Position numbers and translations under genes: made by a program | Part shown: positions 36,658 to 44,646 of the stretch, one piece after another | How positions within the stretch are numbered: the first letter of the stretch is position 1 | How the letters are laid out: the number at the start of each line of letters is the position of its first letter | From: Streptomyces fildesensis | Lineage (GTDB): Bacteria > Actinomycetota > Actinomycetes > Streptomycetales > Streptomycetaceae | Assembly (NCBI RefSeq): GCF_016107395.1 | Contig: NZ_JAAIKO010000009.1 | Coordinates: 124,001 to 188,000 of the forward strand | Reading direction: 5' to 3' | Length of the DNA: 64,000 nt | The notes under the pieces: model-generated | Databases searched by the model: none | The model's input: only the letters and a program-made list of their open reading frames with translations | Told to the model about the DNA's origin: nothing

Positions 36658-38664
36658 TCAGCGTTTGATGCGTCCGCGTACGGCGAGTGCGGCCAGGGCC
36701 AGGAGGATGGGTTCCAGCAGACGGGAAGTCATCTCGATGTAGGTGCCGGCAGTGGTGAGGTTCTGTCCGGAGGAGCGGAAGACCACGGAGTTGACGGCGA
36801 CGCGAGTGGCTTTCTCGGTGCGCGCCGCGGTCATGCGCCGGCTGAGACTGCCGCGCAGGGAAGGATCCGGTGAGCTGGTGGTGAGGCTGATGGCGCTGCC
36901 GCGGAGGGTTCCTGTGGTGGCGGGGTCGGGGTCGTGGTCGGGCAGTCCGAAACCGCTGAGTAGGAGGATGGTCACCGACATGGCTGCCAGTAGCCAGGCC
37001 AGGGCGCGGGAGGAGCGCAGGCCGTACCCGGAGAGCAGCCAGTAGCCCCACAACAGGCCGCGTTCGCCGCGGGGGGTGGAGGCGCGGTCGTGGCGGCGCA
37101 TCTCCATCTCGCCGTAGTAGAAGTCGGCGGCGCCAGGCTCGTTCTTGCCGTCCTCGAACGCTTTGCGCAACTGTCGGTAGAGCGCGGCCACGTCTTCGGG
37201 GTCGGGAGTGAGGCCGGGGTCGGGGTGGTGAGGACCTTCGCTCCAGACCCGGGCCGACGGTGGCCGGCCGGCCACCGGTGCGGGTTGGCCGGCGTTCCGG
37301 GCGCGCCAGTGGTGCTCTTCCGCCAACGTCCGCCGGCGGGTCCACCGGTAGGGCCAGATGCCGCGGAGGTGCCAGCCGGCGGGGGCCGGGGCGAGAGTGC
37401 AGCGGCCCTCCAAGCGGAGCTGGTCGAGATGGAAGGCCCCGGAGAACAGGCACTTGGTCAGATCGGTGTCGGTCAGGACCAGGTGCGCGGCATCGACACC
37501 CTGAACCGATTGCACCGTGGCCTGGGGAGCTGCCCCGGCCAACAGGCTCTCGCCGCTCGGCGCGCGGTAGGCGAAGGGAGCCGGGTGGGCGGTGACCGCG
37601 GCGGGGGCGGACAGGACCGCGTGGCTGAGGTCCACTGCCGCGTAGCGGAGCCGCATCGTCATCGTCGCCTCCCATCGGGTCCGTACGTAGTCCACTCGAC
37701 GCGCCGCGATTTCGAGGGTCACCGGCGTCTCGAATACCGCGCCGCTCAGATTGACTGTCCGGGCACAGAGCACCGGCCCGAAGGACGACGCTGCCGCAAA
37801 CCGCGCGCTGGAGAACCGGGCGTCCCCACTGAACTGCGCCCCGTCGAAACCGGCTTCCCCGGTGAACTGCGTCGCAAGGAACTGGGCGTCCCCAGCGAAC
37901 TGCGCTCCATCGAACTGGGCGTCCCCACTGAACTGAACCCCGTCGAAACCGGCTTCGCCGCTGAACCGCGCATCGAGGAACCGGGCGCCCTTGGTGAAGC
38001 AGGCCGTGTCGAACGAGGCATTAACGGCGAATTCAGCCTCGCTGAACCAGGCGTTCTCGCTGAACCGGGTCTCGCGGAATCCAGCAGGTCCGCTGAACTC
38101 CGCTCTGTCGAAGTGGGCATCCTCGGTGAACTGCGCCATGTCGAACGCGGCGTCCTCAACGAACCGCGTCCCGTCGAACCAGGCGTCCTTCATGAACCGT
38201 GTCCCGCTGAACCAGACACTCTTGGAGAACTGCGCCTCGGTGAACCAGACGGCGTCGTGGAACTGGACCTCGCGGAAGCGGGCTTGCCCGGTGAACCGTG
38301 CACCGTGGAACCAGGCGGGTCCGGTGAACCGCGCCCCGTTGAACCGGACGTTCTCGCGGAACGTCGCCTCGGCGAAGTAGGCGGAGCCGAAATGCGGGTT
38401 CCCCGTGGCGGGGTCGCGCACCGCGTCGAGGACCTGGTTGAGGAGGGACCGGGTGAGCGGGGTTCCGCGGAGGTCCACATCACTGCCGGACGTCAGGCCG
38501 GCGAGGTGGGCGGCGCGGTCGGCGTCGGCGAGGTGAGCCAGGCAGGCGGTACTGCCAGGGGTGTGGACGCCTCGGCAACCAATGGGGTCGTGAGCCGGAT
38601 CCGCACCATGCCCGCAGTGCGGCCAGCCAGGGGTCAGGGGTACGGGTGTCGGGGGTGCGCTCAT
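36658..38664 (-). CDS. Pentapeptide-repeat membrane protein
   Basis: 668 aa. The N-terminus has a Cys/His cluster (HCGHGADPAHDPIGCRG ... ACLAHL) that could bind zinc. Residues about 90-290 contain some 35 pentapeptides with Phe at the central position (ARF.G.AWF.GARF), predicted to form a right-handed quadrilateral beta-helix. A second repeat-like block and a wide linker follow. The C-terminal ~170 residues have membrane segments (YWLLSGYGLRSSRALAWLLAAMSVTILLL and ILLALAALAV) with a polar loop between, as in channel-like pentapeptide proteins. It is divergent from the kinase-MFS gene, sharing a 196-bp control region. The function is unknown; a sensor or ion-channel role is inference. Confidence 0.85.
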   Translation of the reverse strand: MSAPPTPVPLTPGWPHCGHGADPAHDPIGCRGVHTPGSTACLAHLADADRAAHLAGLTSGSDVDLRGTPLTRSLLNQVLDAVRDPATGNPHFGSAYFAEATFRENVRFNGARFTGPAWFHGARFTGQARFREVQFHDAVWFTEAQFSKSVWFSGTRFMKDAWFDGTRFVEDAAFDMAQFTEDAHFDRAEFSGPAGFRETRFSENAWFSEAEFAVNASFDTACFTKGARFLDARFSGEAGFDGVQFSGDAQFDGAQFAGDAQFLATQFTGEAGFDGAQFSGDARFSSARFAAASSFGPVLCARTVNLSGAVFETPVTLEIAARRVDYVRTRWEATMTMRLRYAAVDLSHAVLSAPAAVTAHPAPFAYRAPSGESLLAGAAPQATVQSVQGVDAAHLVLTDTDLTKCLFSGAFHLDQLRLEGRCTLAPAPAGWHLRGIWPYRWTRRRTLAEEHHWRARNAGQPAPVAGRPPSARVWSEGPHHPDPGLTPDPEDVAALYRQLRKAFEDGKNEPGAADFYYGEMEMRRHDRASTPRGERGLLWGYWLLSGYGLRSSRALAWLLAAMSVTILLLSGFGLPDHDPDPATTGTLRGSAISLTTSSPDPSLRGSLSRRMTAARTEKATRVAVNSVVFRSSGQNLTTAGTYIEMTSRLLEPILLALAALAVRGRIKR

Positions 38665-38860
38665 GGGTGGCGGCTCCAGCTGCTCGATCGATAGGACCTT
38701 ACCGACCAGGGCCGACAGGACGCGCCGGAGCGGGTGAACCGCACGCGGGACGGGTTGCTCGCAGATGGCCGCAGTCGCGACACCGCCCCGCATAAGGGAC
38801 TTCCGCACCGGACTCCAGAATCGGACACCGGGGTCCTGGCTCCTCAAGTATCTTGCTGCG

Positions 38861-41461
38861 GTGGACCAGTTGATCACCGAAGACCCGACCCATATGGGCC
38901 CGTACCGCCTGATCGCCCGCCTGGGCGCGGGCGGAATGGGTCTGGTCTACCTGGGCCGTTCGGAGGCCGGACGGACCGTGGCCGTGAAGGTGGTGCAGGC
39001 CGAGCACGCTCAGCACCCCGAATTCCGCAAGCGGTTCGCGCGAGAGGTAGCGGCGGCCCGTCGGGTGGGCGGGGCCTGGACGGCGGACGTGCTCGACGCC
39101 GACACCGAGGCCGCCGTGCCCTGGGTGGCGACCCAGTACATCCCGGGGCCGGACCTGCAGACGGTGGTCGCCAAGGACTTCGGACCGCTGCCCGAGCATT
39201 CGGTACGCACCCTCGCCAACCGCCTCGCCCTCGCGCTGCAGGCTGTTCACGAGGTGGGCCTGATCCACCGCGACCTGAAGCCGTCCAACGTCCTCGTCAC
39301 CGTCGACGGCCCCCGCGTCATCGACTTCGGCATCGCTCGGGCGATGGACAGCCTCGCCGGGGACAGCCTGCACACCCGCACCGGCATGCTGATCGGCTCC
39401 CCGGGGTTCATGTCGCCGGAGCAGGTACGCGGCCTTGAACTCACCCCCGCCAGCGACGTCTTCTGCTTGGGTGCCGTGCTCGTCTACGCCGCCACCGGGC
39501 GCCTCCTGTTCGGCGCCACGGACACCGGCCTCAACGCCCACCTCTTCCGGATCGCCGAGGAGGAAGCGGACCTGACCGGTGTACCGGAATCGCTGGTCGA
39601 TCTCGTACGCGCCTGTCTGCACAAGAACCCGGCCGAGCGGCCCGCACTGCAGCAGATCGCGGCGCACACGGCGGCGGACGGGAACGGCGAATGGCTCCCT
39701 GGCCCCGTGCTGGCCCAACTCGGCCGACATGCGGCTCAGTTGCTGGACTATGCCCCTGCGATGCGGACCGCTCCGCCGGCCCCGGCTTCCGTCGTCCCCG
39801 TCCAGCCGCTGCCCCCCATGCCCGTGTACACCCCGACGGCCCCGGCGGACTTCCGTCCGGCTCCGGGCTTCGGCCCGCCACCGGGGCCGTACCCCGGCTC
39901 CTGGCCCGCGCCCCCTGTCCCGGCGGACGTCCACGGCCCGCATCCCCGGCGCTGGTGGGGCCTGGCGGTGATCACGCTGGCACAGTTGCTGGTGCTGATC
40001 AATGGGTCGTACCTGGACATGATCGAGCCGGCCGTCATGGCCGATCTGCAGATCCCTCACGACGACCTGAGCCTGCTGTACCTCGCCCATCCCCTCGCCT
40101 TCGGGGGTCTGCTCCTCCTCGGCGGGCGCATCGCGGATCTCATGGGCCGTAAACGGGCGCTGATCATCGGTCTGGCCGGCTTCGCGGTGGCCTCCGCGCT
40201 CGGCGGCGCGGCCGCGGGCGGCGACATGCTCATCTGGGCCATGGCGCTGCAGGGTGTCTTCGCCGCTCTGCTGTGGCCGTCGGCGCTGTCCCTGCTGGCC
40301 ACCTCCTTCACCGACCCGAAGGAGCGCGGCAGGGCCTTCGGGGTCTTCGGTGTCATTGCCGGCGGCGGCTCGGCGATCGGACTGCTCGTGGGCGGTTGGG
40401 TGGTCACGAAACTGGACTGGCGCCTCGGTCTGTACATCAACGTCCTGATCGCCGTGGTCGCCGGGATCGGCGCGGCCACCCTGGTGCACGAGCGTCCGGG
40501 CCGCACTGCGGTGCGCCTGGACCTACTCGGCGCGGTGCTCGGCACCGGCGGACTCTTCGCCCTCACCCTCGGCTTCAACAAGGCCGGGACATGGGGCTGG
40601 ACCGACCCCCGGATCGCGGCCCTACTGGTGGGTGGCGTCCTGCTGCTCGCGGCCTTCGTGGGGTGGCAGACCCAGGCGTCGACCCCGTTCCTGCCGCCCT
40701 ACGTCTTCAGGGACCGAGCCCGCCTCGGCGCCTTCCTCACCATGGTCGTGGCAAGTATGGGACTTGTCGCGCTGTTCCTGACCGAGACCTTTTATCTCCA
40801 GGATGTCCTCGGTTACGACCCGTTCCGGTCCGGCGTCGCCTTCCTGCCCACAGTCGGCGCGATGGTCATCGGGTCCACCCAGATCTCCGCCCGCCTGCTG
40901 CACCGCGTCGGACCCCGCGCCTTGATGGTGCCGGGCCTGGCACTCGTGGCCGTCGGCGTTCTGCTCCTGACGCGCCTCACGCTCGACAGCACCTACTCCG
41001 CCCAGGTGCTGCCGAGCATGCTCCTCACCGGTCTCGGCACAGGCATGGCCTTGATGCCGCTCTTCGCCATCGCGACGGCCGGCACCACCCCGCAGGACTC
41101 CGGTGTGACCTCGGCATCGGTGAACGCCGCTCAACAGTTCGGGGGTTTGATCGGAGTCGTGGGGTTCAGCAGCATCCTCGGCTCGGCCATCGTCGCCCGG
41201 GTGCACGATCTGTCCGGGCTCCCGCCAGGCCTTGACGAGCTGGCCCGGAGCGGGCGCGCCAGCAGCCAGCGAGGGCTCCCACCGTCGCTGTCGAAGCCGC
41301 TCGCCGAAGCGACCATGAGCGGATACACCTCCACCCTCTGGTGGGTGGCCGGCATCCTGCTGCTCGCGGCCCTGGTAGCGGGCCTGATGATCCCGCCCAC
41401 CGGCCCCACGACCGAGCCGGCAGCTCTCTACGGCAAGGGCGGCCACGTCGGACCTTCATGA
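38861..41461 (+). CDS. Ser/Thr protein kinase fused to DHA2-type MFS efflux transporter
   Basis: 866 aa in one continuous frame. Residues 15-275 are a Hanks-type kinase: RLGAGGMGLVYLG, VAVKVV (Lys43), HRDLKPSN (Asp138), DFG (Asp155) and GSPGFMSPEQ, so all catalytic residues are present. About 90 Pro-rich residues follow. From about 365 comes a 14-helix drug/H+ antiporter: motif A GGRIADLMGRKRAL, motif C-like GGGSAIGLLVGG, and late helices such as LWWVAGILLLAALVAGLM. Streptomyces kinases of this subtype usually end in a sensor (for example PQQ-like) domain, so a transporter here is unusual. The GTG start is chosen because the kinase fold begins right after it. It is divergent from the pentapeptide gene. 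Confidence 0.9.
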   Translation: MDQLITEDPTHMGPYRLIARLGAGGMGLVYLGRSEAGRTVAVKVVQAEHAQHPEFRKRFAREVAAARRVGGAWTADVLDADTEAAVPWVATQYIPGPDLQTVVAKDFGPLPEHSVRTLANRLALALQAVHEVGLIHRDLKPSNVLVTVDGPRVIDFGIARAMDSLAGDSLHTRTGMLIGSPGFMSPEQVRGLELTPASDVFCLGAVLVYAATGRLLFGATDTGLNAHLFRIAEEEADLTGVPESLVDLVRACLHKNPAERPALQQIAAHTAADGNGEWLPGPVLAQLGRHAAQLLDYAPAMRTAPPAPASVVPVQPLPPMPVYTPTAPADFRPAPGFGPPPGPYPGSWPAPPVPADVHGPHPRRWWGLAVITLAQLLVLINGSYLDMIEPAVMADLQIPHDDLSLLYLAHPLAFGGLLLLGGRIADLMGRKRALIIGLAGFAVASALGGAAAGGDMLIWAMALQGVFAALLWPSALSLLATSFTDPKERGRAFGVFGVIAGGGSAIGLLVGGWVVTKLDWRLGLYINVLIAVVAGIGAATLVHERPGRTAVRLDLLGAVLGTGGLFALTLGFNKAGTWGWTDPRIAALLVGGVLLLAAFVGWQTQASTPFLPPYVFRDRARLGAFLTMVVASMGLVALFLTETFYLQDVLGYDPFRSGVAFLPTVGAMVIGSTQISARLLHRVGPRALMVPGLALVAVGVLLLTRLTLDSTYSAQVLPSMLLTGLGTGMALMPLFAIATAGTTPQDSGVTSASVNAAQQFGGLIGVVGFSSILGSAIVARVHDLSGLPPGLDELARSGRASSQRGLPPSLSKPLAEATMSGYTSTLWWVAGILLLAALVAGLMIPPTGPTTEPAALYGKGGHVGPS

Positions 41462-41609
41462 CGCGAGAGGGCGGCGTGACCCCGGCGTAATGAAAGTACG
41501 TGACGGGCGGTGGTCGGGCTCCGCCGCTCATCGGCTGAATCGCCACGTACCCGGGGCGGGTCTAGGCTGGAGGTGGACTCGGGGCCATTTCCCGCTGAGG
41601 TGGTTGATC

Positions 41610-41978
41610 ATGACCGGACTGGTGTTCCGGAGTTTCGACTCCGCTGACGAGACAAGACCGTTCGAGGACGGCAAGGGCAGGCTGGACCTGCTCGAAACCG
41701 ATGGTGGACCGGTCGGTCGGGCGGTCTTTGAGCCTGGCTGGCGCTGGTCCGAGCACATCAAGCCGATGGCCGGCACCGACAGCTGCCAGTCGGCCCATAC
41801 CGGGTACGTGGTGAGCGGCCGGATCAAGGTCGTCATGGACGACGGCGAGAGCGCCGAGGCGGGTCCGGGCGACTTCATCCAGATCGCACCAGGACACGAC
41901 GCCTGGGTGGTCGGCGACGAACCCTGCGTGGCGCTGGACTGGACCGGCTACGGAGATTACGCGAAGCCGACTTCGTAA
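41610..41978 (+). CDS. Cupin-domain protein
   Basis: 122 aa, a single small beta-barrel. The cupin motifs are degenerate: RWSEHIKPMAGTDSCQSAHTGYVVSGRIKV and PGDFIQIAPGHDAWVVGDEP. His and Glu positions for metal binding are only partly kept (EHI, SAH, GHDA). The last strand LDWTGYGDYA is typical of the group annotated as cupin-like small proteins. Its role is unknown; possibly sugar or small-molecule binding. It lies 148 bp after the kinase-MFS gene on the same strand with its own probable promoter. Confidence 0.8.
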   Translation: MTGLVFRSFDSADETRPFEDGKGRLDLLETDGGPVGRAVFEPGWRWSEHIKPMAGTDSCQSAHTGYVVSGRIKVVMDDGESAEAGPGDFIQIAPGHDAWVVGDEPCVALDWTGYGDYAKPTS

Positions 41979-41989
41979 CAGGGTCCCGC

Positions 41990-42161
41990 GGGAGTCAGGC
42001 CCGGGCAGCCGGGCCTCGATCGCCTCCGTCAGCCACTCCAGGAAGAGCGCGACCGGCTCGGCCGGAGCCGATGCCGGGTCGAACGTGGCGAGGGGGCCGG
42101 CGAACACCTCCAGACCCCGCAGCCACGCACGTACATCCCGCGATCCGTCCGCCGCACCCAT
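41990..42161 (-). pseudogene. Pyridoxamine-phosphate-oxidase-like N-terminal remnant
   Basis: The minus strand reads WLRGLEVFAGPLATFDPAS and PVALFLEWLTEAIEA, matching the N-terminal arm of PdxH-like flavin enzymes, then loses similarity. Only about 50 codons remain, and the FMN-binding barrel is absent. No function is expected. Confidence 0.5.
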
Positions 42162-42306
42162 CAGGATCTCCGTCCCCGTCGCGTCCCACCGGTCACGACC
42201 GTACTGACCGCCCACGCTCCCGGCGACGGGTTCCGGACCCCGTCCCGAGGGCGTTACGACCGCCGGAACACCGCCCAGGAAGCGGACGCCCGCGCACGCG
42301 GCCTGA

Positions 42307-42858
42307 TCACCTCGGCGGATCCTCGCCCGTCAGGCCGTCGACGGATTCGCGGATGAGGTCGGCGTGACCGACGTGGCGGGCGTACTCCTCGATGAGGTCC
42401 AGCAGGATGCGGCGGAGGTTGGGGTGTTCGCCGCTGCGGGTGACATAGGCGCCGAGCTGATCCAGTCCGCCCTCGCTGAGTGCTTGGTCAACGGTGGCAC
42501 GGGAGCGGGCGACCGATTCCTGCCAGAGAGTGCGCAGTTGCTCGGGAGTGTCCTCGGCGGCCGAGCGGTAGTCCCAGTCGGGGACGCTGTCCCAGTCGAC
42601 GGTGTCCCAGGGGGCGCCGGCGGCGGAGCCGAGCCACAGCCGGGCGAAGTGGCTGTCTTCCACGTGCGCCAGATGTTTGAGCAGCCCGCCCAGAGTGACG
42701 GTGGATGCGCCAACCGTGGCTTGCAGACCGGCGCTGTCCAGGCCGGAGCACTTCCAGGCGAGCGTGGCCCGCTGGCGTTCGAGGGCGCCGAGGACGGCTG
42801 CCGCCTCGGTACCGGCGAGGGGAGGTTCCGGCCATGTTTCCGCAGTGAACTCAGTCAT
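42307..42858 (-). CDS. DinB/DUF664-family protein
   Basis: 183 aa, four-helix-bundle DinB-like superfamily. The typical opening ALERQRATLAWKCSGLDSAGL is followed by TLGGLLKHLAHVEDSHF and EYARHVGHADLIRESVDG. His residues in KHLAHVE and YARHVGHAD lie at the three positions that bind a divalent metal in relatives such as mycothiol-dependent enzymes. A mycothiol S-transferase-like or hydrolase activity is possible. It lies 64 bp from the arsC gene on the same strand but unlike it in function; co-transcription is possible. Confidence 0.85.
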   Translation of the reverse strand: MTEFTAETWPEPPLAGTEAAAVLGALERQRATLAWKCSGLDSAGLQATVGASTVTLGGLLKHLAHVEDSHFARLWLGSAAGAPWDTVDWDSVPDWDYRSAAEDTPEQLRTLWQESVARSRATVDQALSEGGLDQLGAYVTRSGEHPNLRRILLDLIEEYARHVGHADLIRESVDGLTGEDPPR

Positions 42859-42922
42859 GGCCGCAGACCTTAGCGAACGGCTCCGACAGCGCGTACCGGC
42901 GGACCCAACCGGCCGACCGCGC

Positions 42923-43336
42923 TCATGCGGCGGGCTCCGGGGCGATCTCGGCGATCAGGTTCTCGATGAGGGCCTTGATCTCATCGCGGATCGGGCGGAC
43001 GGCCTCGACGCCCTGGCCGGCCGGGTCCTCCAGCTTCCAGTCCAGGTACCGCTTGCCGGGGAAGACCGGGCAGACGTCGCCGCAGCCCATCGTGATGCAG
43101 ACGTCGGACGCCTGGACGGACTCGACCGTCAGTACCTTGGGGATCTCCGCCGAGATGTCGATGCCGACCTCGCGCATCGCCTCCACTGCCGCCGGATTCA
43201 CCTGGGCGCCGGGGGCGGAGCCGGCGGAGCGGACCTCGACGCGGTCTCCGGCCAGGTGGGTGAGCCATGCGGCCGCCATCTGGGAGCGGCCGGCGTTGTG
43301 GACGCAGACGAAGAGGACGGATGGCTTGTCGGACAC
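42923..43336 (-). CDS. arsC: Arsenate reductase, low-molecular-weight phosphatase type
   Basis: 137 aa. The P-loop FVCVHNAGRSQMA holds Cys11 and Arg17 (C-x5-R). Additional Cys at VCITMGCGDVCPVF give the redox relay used for thioredoxin- or mycothiol-coupled reduction. The Asp of the DWKLEDPAG loop is the general acid. It converts arsenate to arsenite in the cytoplasm. GTG start; divergent from arsR across an 80-bp region with CTGAT/ATCAG half-sites. The aquaporin next door would then let arsenite leave the cell. Confidence 0.93.
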   Translation of the reverse strand: MSDKPSVLFVCVHNAGRSQMAAAWLTHLAGDRVEVRSAGSAPGAQVNPAAVEAMREVGIDISAEIPKVLTVESVQASDVCITMGCGDVCPVFPGKRYLDWKLEDPAGQGVEAVRPIRDEIKALIENLIAEIAPEPAA

Positions 43337-43382
43337 GGTGTTCTCGTTCCTTCTGTCGGCGAGCGTCGTGGGCGGGAGCTGG

Positions 43383-43412
43383 CATCAGCGCTCACTGATG
43401 TGAAAGTATCAG
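43383..43412. promoter_or_regulatory. Probable ArsR operator between arsC and arsR
   Basis: CATCAG (43383-43388), CTGATG (43395-43400) and ATCAG (43408-43412) make two overlapping inverted repeats with 6- and 8-bp spacers. This resembles ArsR/SmtB half-sites. The element overlaps the start regions of both genes, so one repressor could control both directions. Confidence 0.6.
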
Positions 43413-43415
43413 CAG

Positions 43416-43730
43416 ATGATGACGTCAGTCGACACTGACCTGATGCGGGTTCTCGCCGACCCGCTCAGGCTGCAGATCGTGACCCTTCTCGCCCGGGAGA
43501 CCTTGTGCACCACGCACCTGGTGGAGGAGACCGGGGCCAGACAGACCAACCTCTCGAACCACCTCAGGGTGCTGCGCGAGGCAGGCGTGGTCGATACCGA
43601 ACCCTGCGGCCGATTCACGTACTACAAGCTGCGGCCGGACGTCATGGAAGCCCTGGCCGGGTCCTTCACCGAGCTCGCCGCCACCGCTCGCGCCACCGCC
43701 GAGGGCAACCTCAAGCGTTCCTGCCCCTGA
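43416..43730 (+). CDS. arsR: ArsR-family metalloregulator
   Basis: 104 aa. Winged-helix core: LADPLRLQIVTLLARETLCTTHLVEETGARQTNLSNHLRVLREAGVV, then the wing GRFTYYKL. A Cys lies in ETLCTTHL, as in the arsenite-binding site of one ArsR type, and another near the C-terminus (RSCP). The second ATG (43419) is an alternative start. It represses the divergent arsC and its own operon with the aquaporin gene, 27 bp downstream. Confidence 0.92.
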   Translation: MMTSVDTDLMRVLADPLRLQIVTLLARETLCTTHLVEETGARQTNLSNHLRVLREAGVVDTEPCGRFTYYKLRPDVMEALAGSFTELAATARATAEGNLKRSCP

Positions 43731-43757
43731 TCTCCGTACCTGCATTGAGGAGTCCCG

Positions 43758-44567
43758 TTGAGTGCCACCGAGGCCGGCGCCGCGACCACGGCGGAATCGC
43801 CGCCCATACCTGAGACCGGCCCCCAGCCTGCCCCGGGCGCCACCCCGCCCCGCGTCCCGCTGGCCCACCGGGCGGCAGCGGAACTGGTCGGCACCGCCGC
43901 CCTCGTGGCTGTGGTCGTCGGCTCCGGCATCCAGGCAACCCGGCTCAGCAAGGATGTGGGCCTGCAACTGCTGGCCAACTCCACTGCCACGGTCTTCGGC
44001 CTCGGCATCCTGGTCCTGCTGCTCGGCCCGGTCTCCGGTGCCCACTTCAACCCCGCCGTCACCCTCGCCGAGTGGTGGAACGCACGGCGCGGCGGCGCAG
44101 GCGTGACCGGCCGCGAGGTTGCCGTGTACCTCCCCGCGCAAGTGGTCGGGGCGATCGGCGGCGCGGTCCTGGCGGACGCGATGTTCGGCGAACCGCTCGT
44201 GAAGTGGTCCACGCACGACCGCTCGACCGGACACCTGCTGCTGGGCGAGGTCGTCGCCACCGCCGGACTCGTCCTGCTGATCTTCGGCCTGGCCCGCACC
44301 GGCCGACTGCGCTTCGCACCGGTCGCCGTCGCCTCGTACATCGGTGCCGCCTACTGGTTCACCTCGTCGACGTCGTTCGCCAATCCGGCGGTGACGATCG
44401 GCCGGGCTTTCACCGACACCTTCGCCGGGATCGCCCCGAGCTCGGTGCCCGGCTTCATCGGCGCCCAACTCGCCGGCGCCGTTGTGGGCCTGGCCCTGGT
44501 CGCGCTCGTCTTCGGCCGGACCGGCACCGCTGCTGCGGCAGCCACCGCCGCAGCGGGAGCCGAATGA
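43758..44567 (+). CDS. MIP-family aquaporin/aquaglyceroporin in arsenic cluster (AqpS-like)
   Basis: 269 aa with six membrane helices and both pore motifs, HFNPAVT and FANPAVT. The N-terminal ~35 residues are Pro/Ala-rich and cytoplasmic. TTG start with TGAGGAG upstream. In some bacteria an aquaglyceroporin (AqpS) beside arsC and arsR lets arsenite flow out after arsenate reduction, replacing ArsB or Acr3 pumps. The same gene set here supports that role. Water or glycerol transport cannot be excluded. I saw no arsB/acr3 in the window. A terminator follows. Confidence 0.88.
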   Translation: MSATEAGAATTAESPPIPETGPQPAPGATPPRVPLAHRAAAELVGTAALVAVVVGSGIQATRLSKDVGLQLLANSTATVFGLGILVLLLGPVSGAHFNPAVTLAEWWNARRGGAGVTGREVAVYLPAQVVGAIGGAVLADAMFGEPLVKWSTHDRSTGHLLLGEVVATAGLVLLIFGLARTGRLRFAPVAVASYIGAAYWFTSSTSFANPAVTIGRAFTDTFAGIAPSSVPGFIGAQLAGAVVGLALVALVFGRTGTAAAAATAAAGAE

Positions 44568-44591
44568 CCCACGCCGCGCGGGTGCAGTGAT

Positions 44592-44621
44592 CGGCGGCGG
44601 CCCAGCCAGGGCTCGCCGCCG
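44592..44621. terminator. Convergent-gene terminator hairpin
   Basis: CGGCGGCG and GCCC pair with GGGC and CGCCGCCG around a short loop, with one bulged T. It sits between the aquaporin gene end and the end of the minus-strand lectin gene. Confidence 0.7.
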
Positions 44622-44646
44622 GCTACCACCTGCGCCAGTTCGGCGT

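Noticed and set aside
37090..38694. A 534-codon plus-strand frame opposite the pentapeptide gene with a repetitive peptide
   Set aside because: The repeats are the reverse reading of the pentapeptide codons; no ribosome site or family signature.
42170..42300. A coding-like plus-strand scrap (RGRYDRRNTAQEADARARGL)
   Set aside because: Too short, no start or ribosome site and no recognised family.
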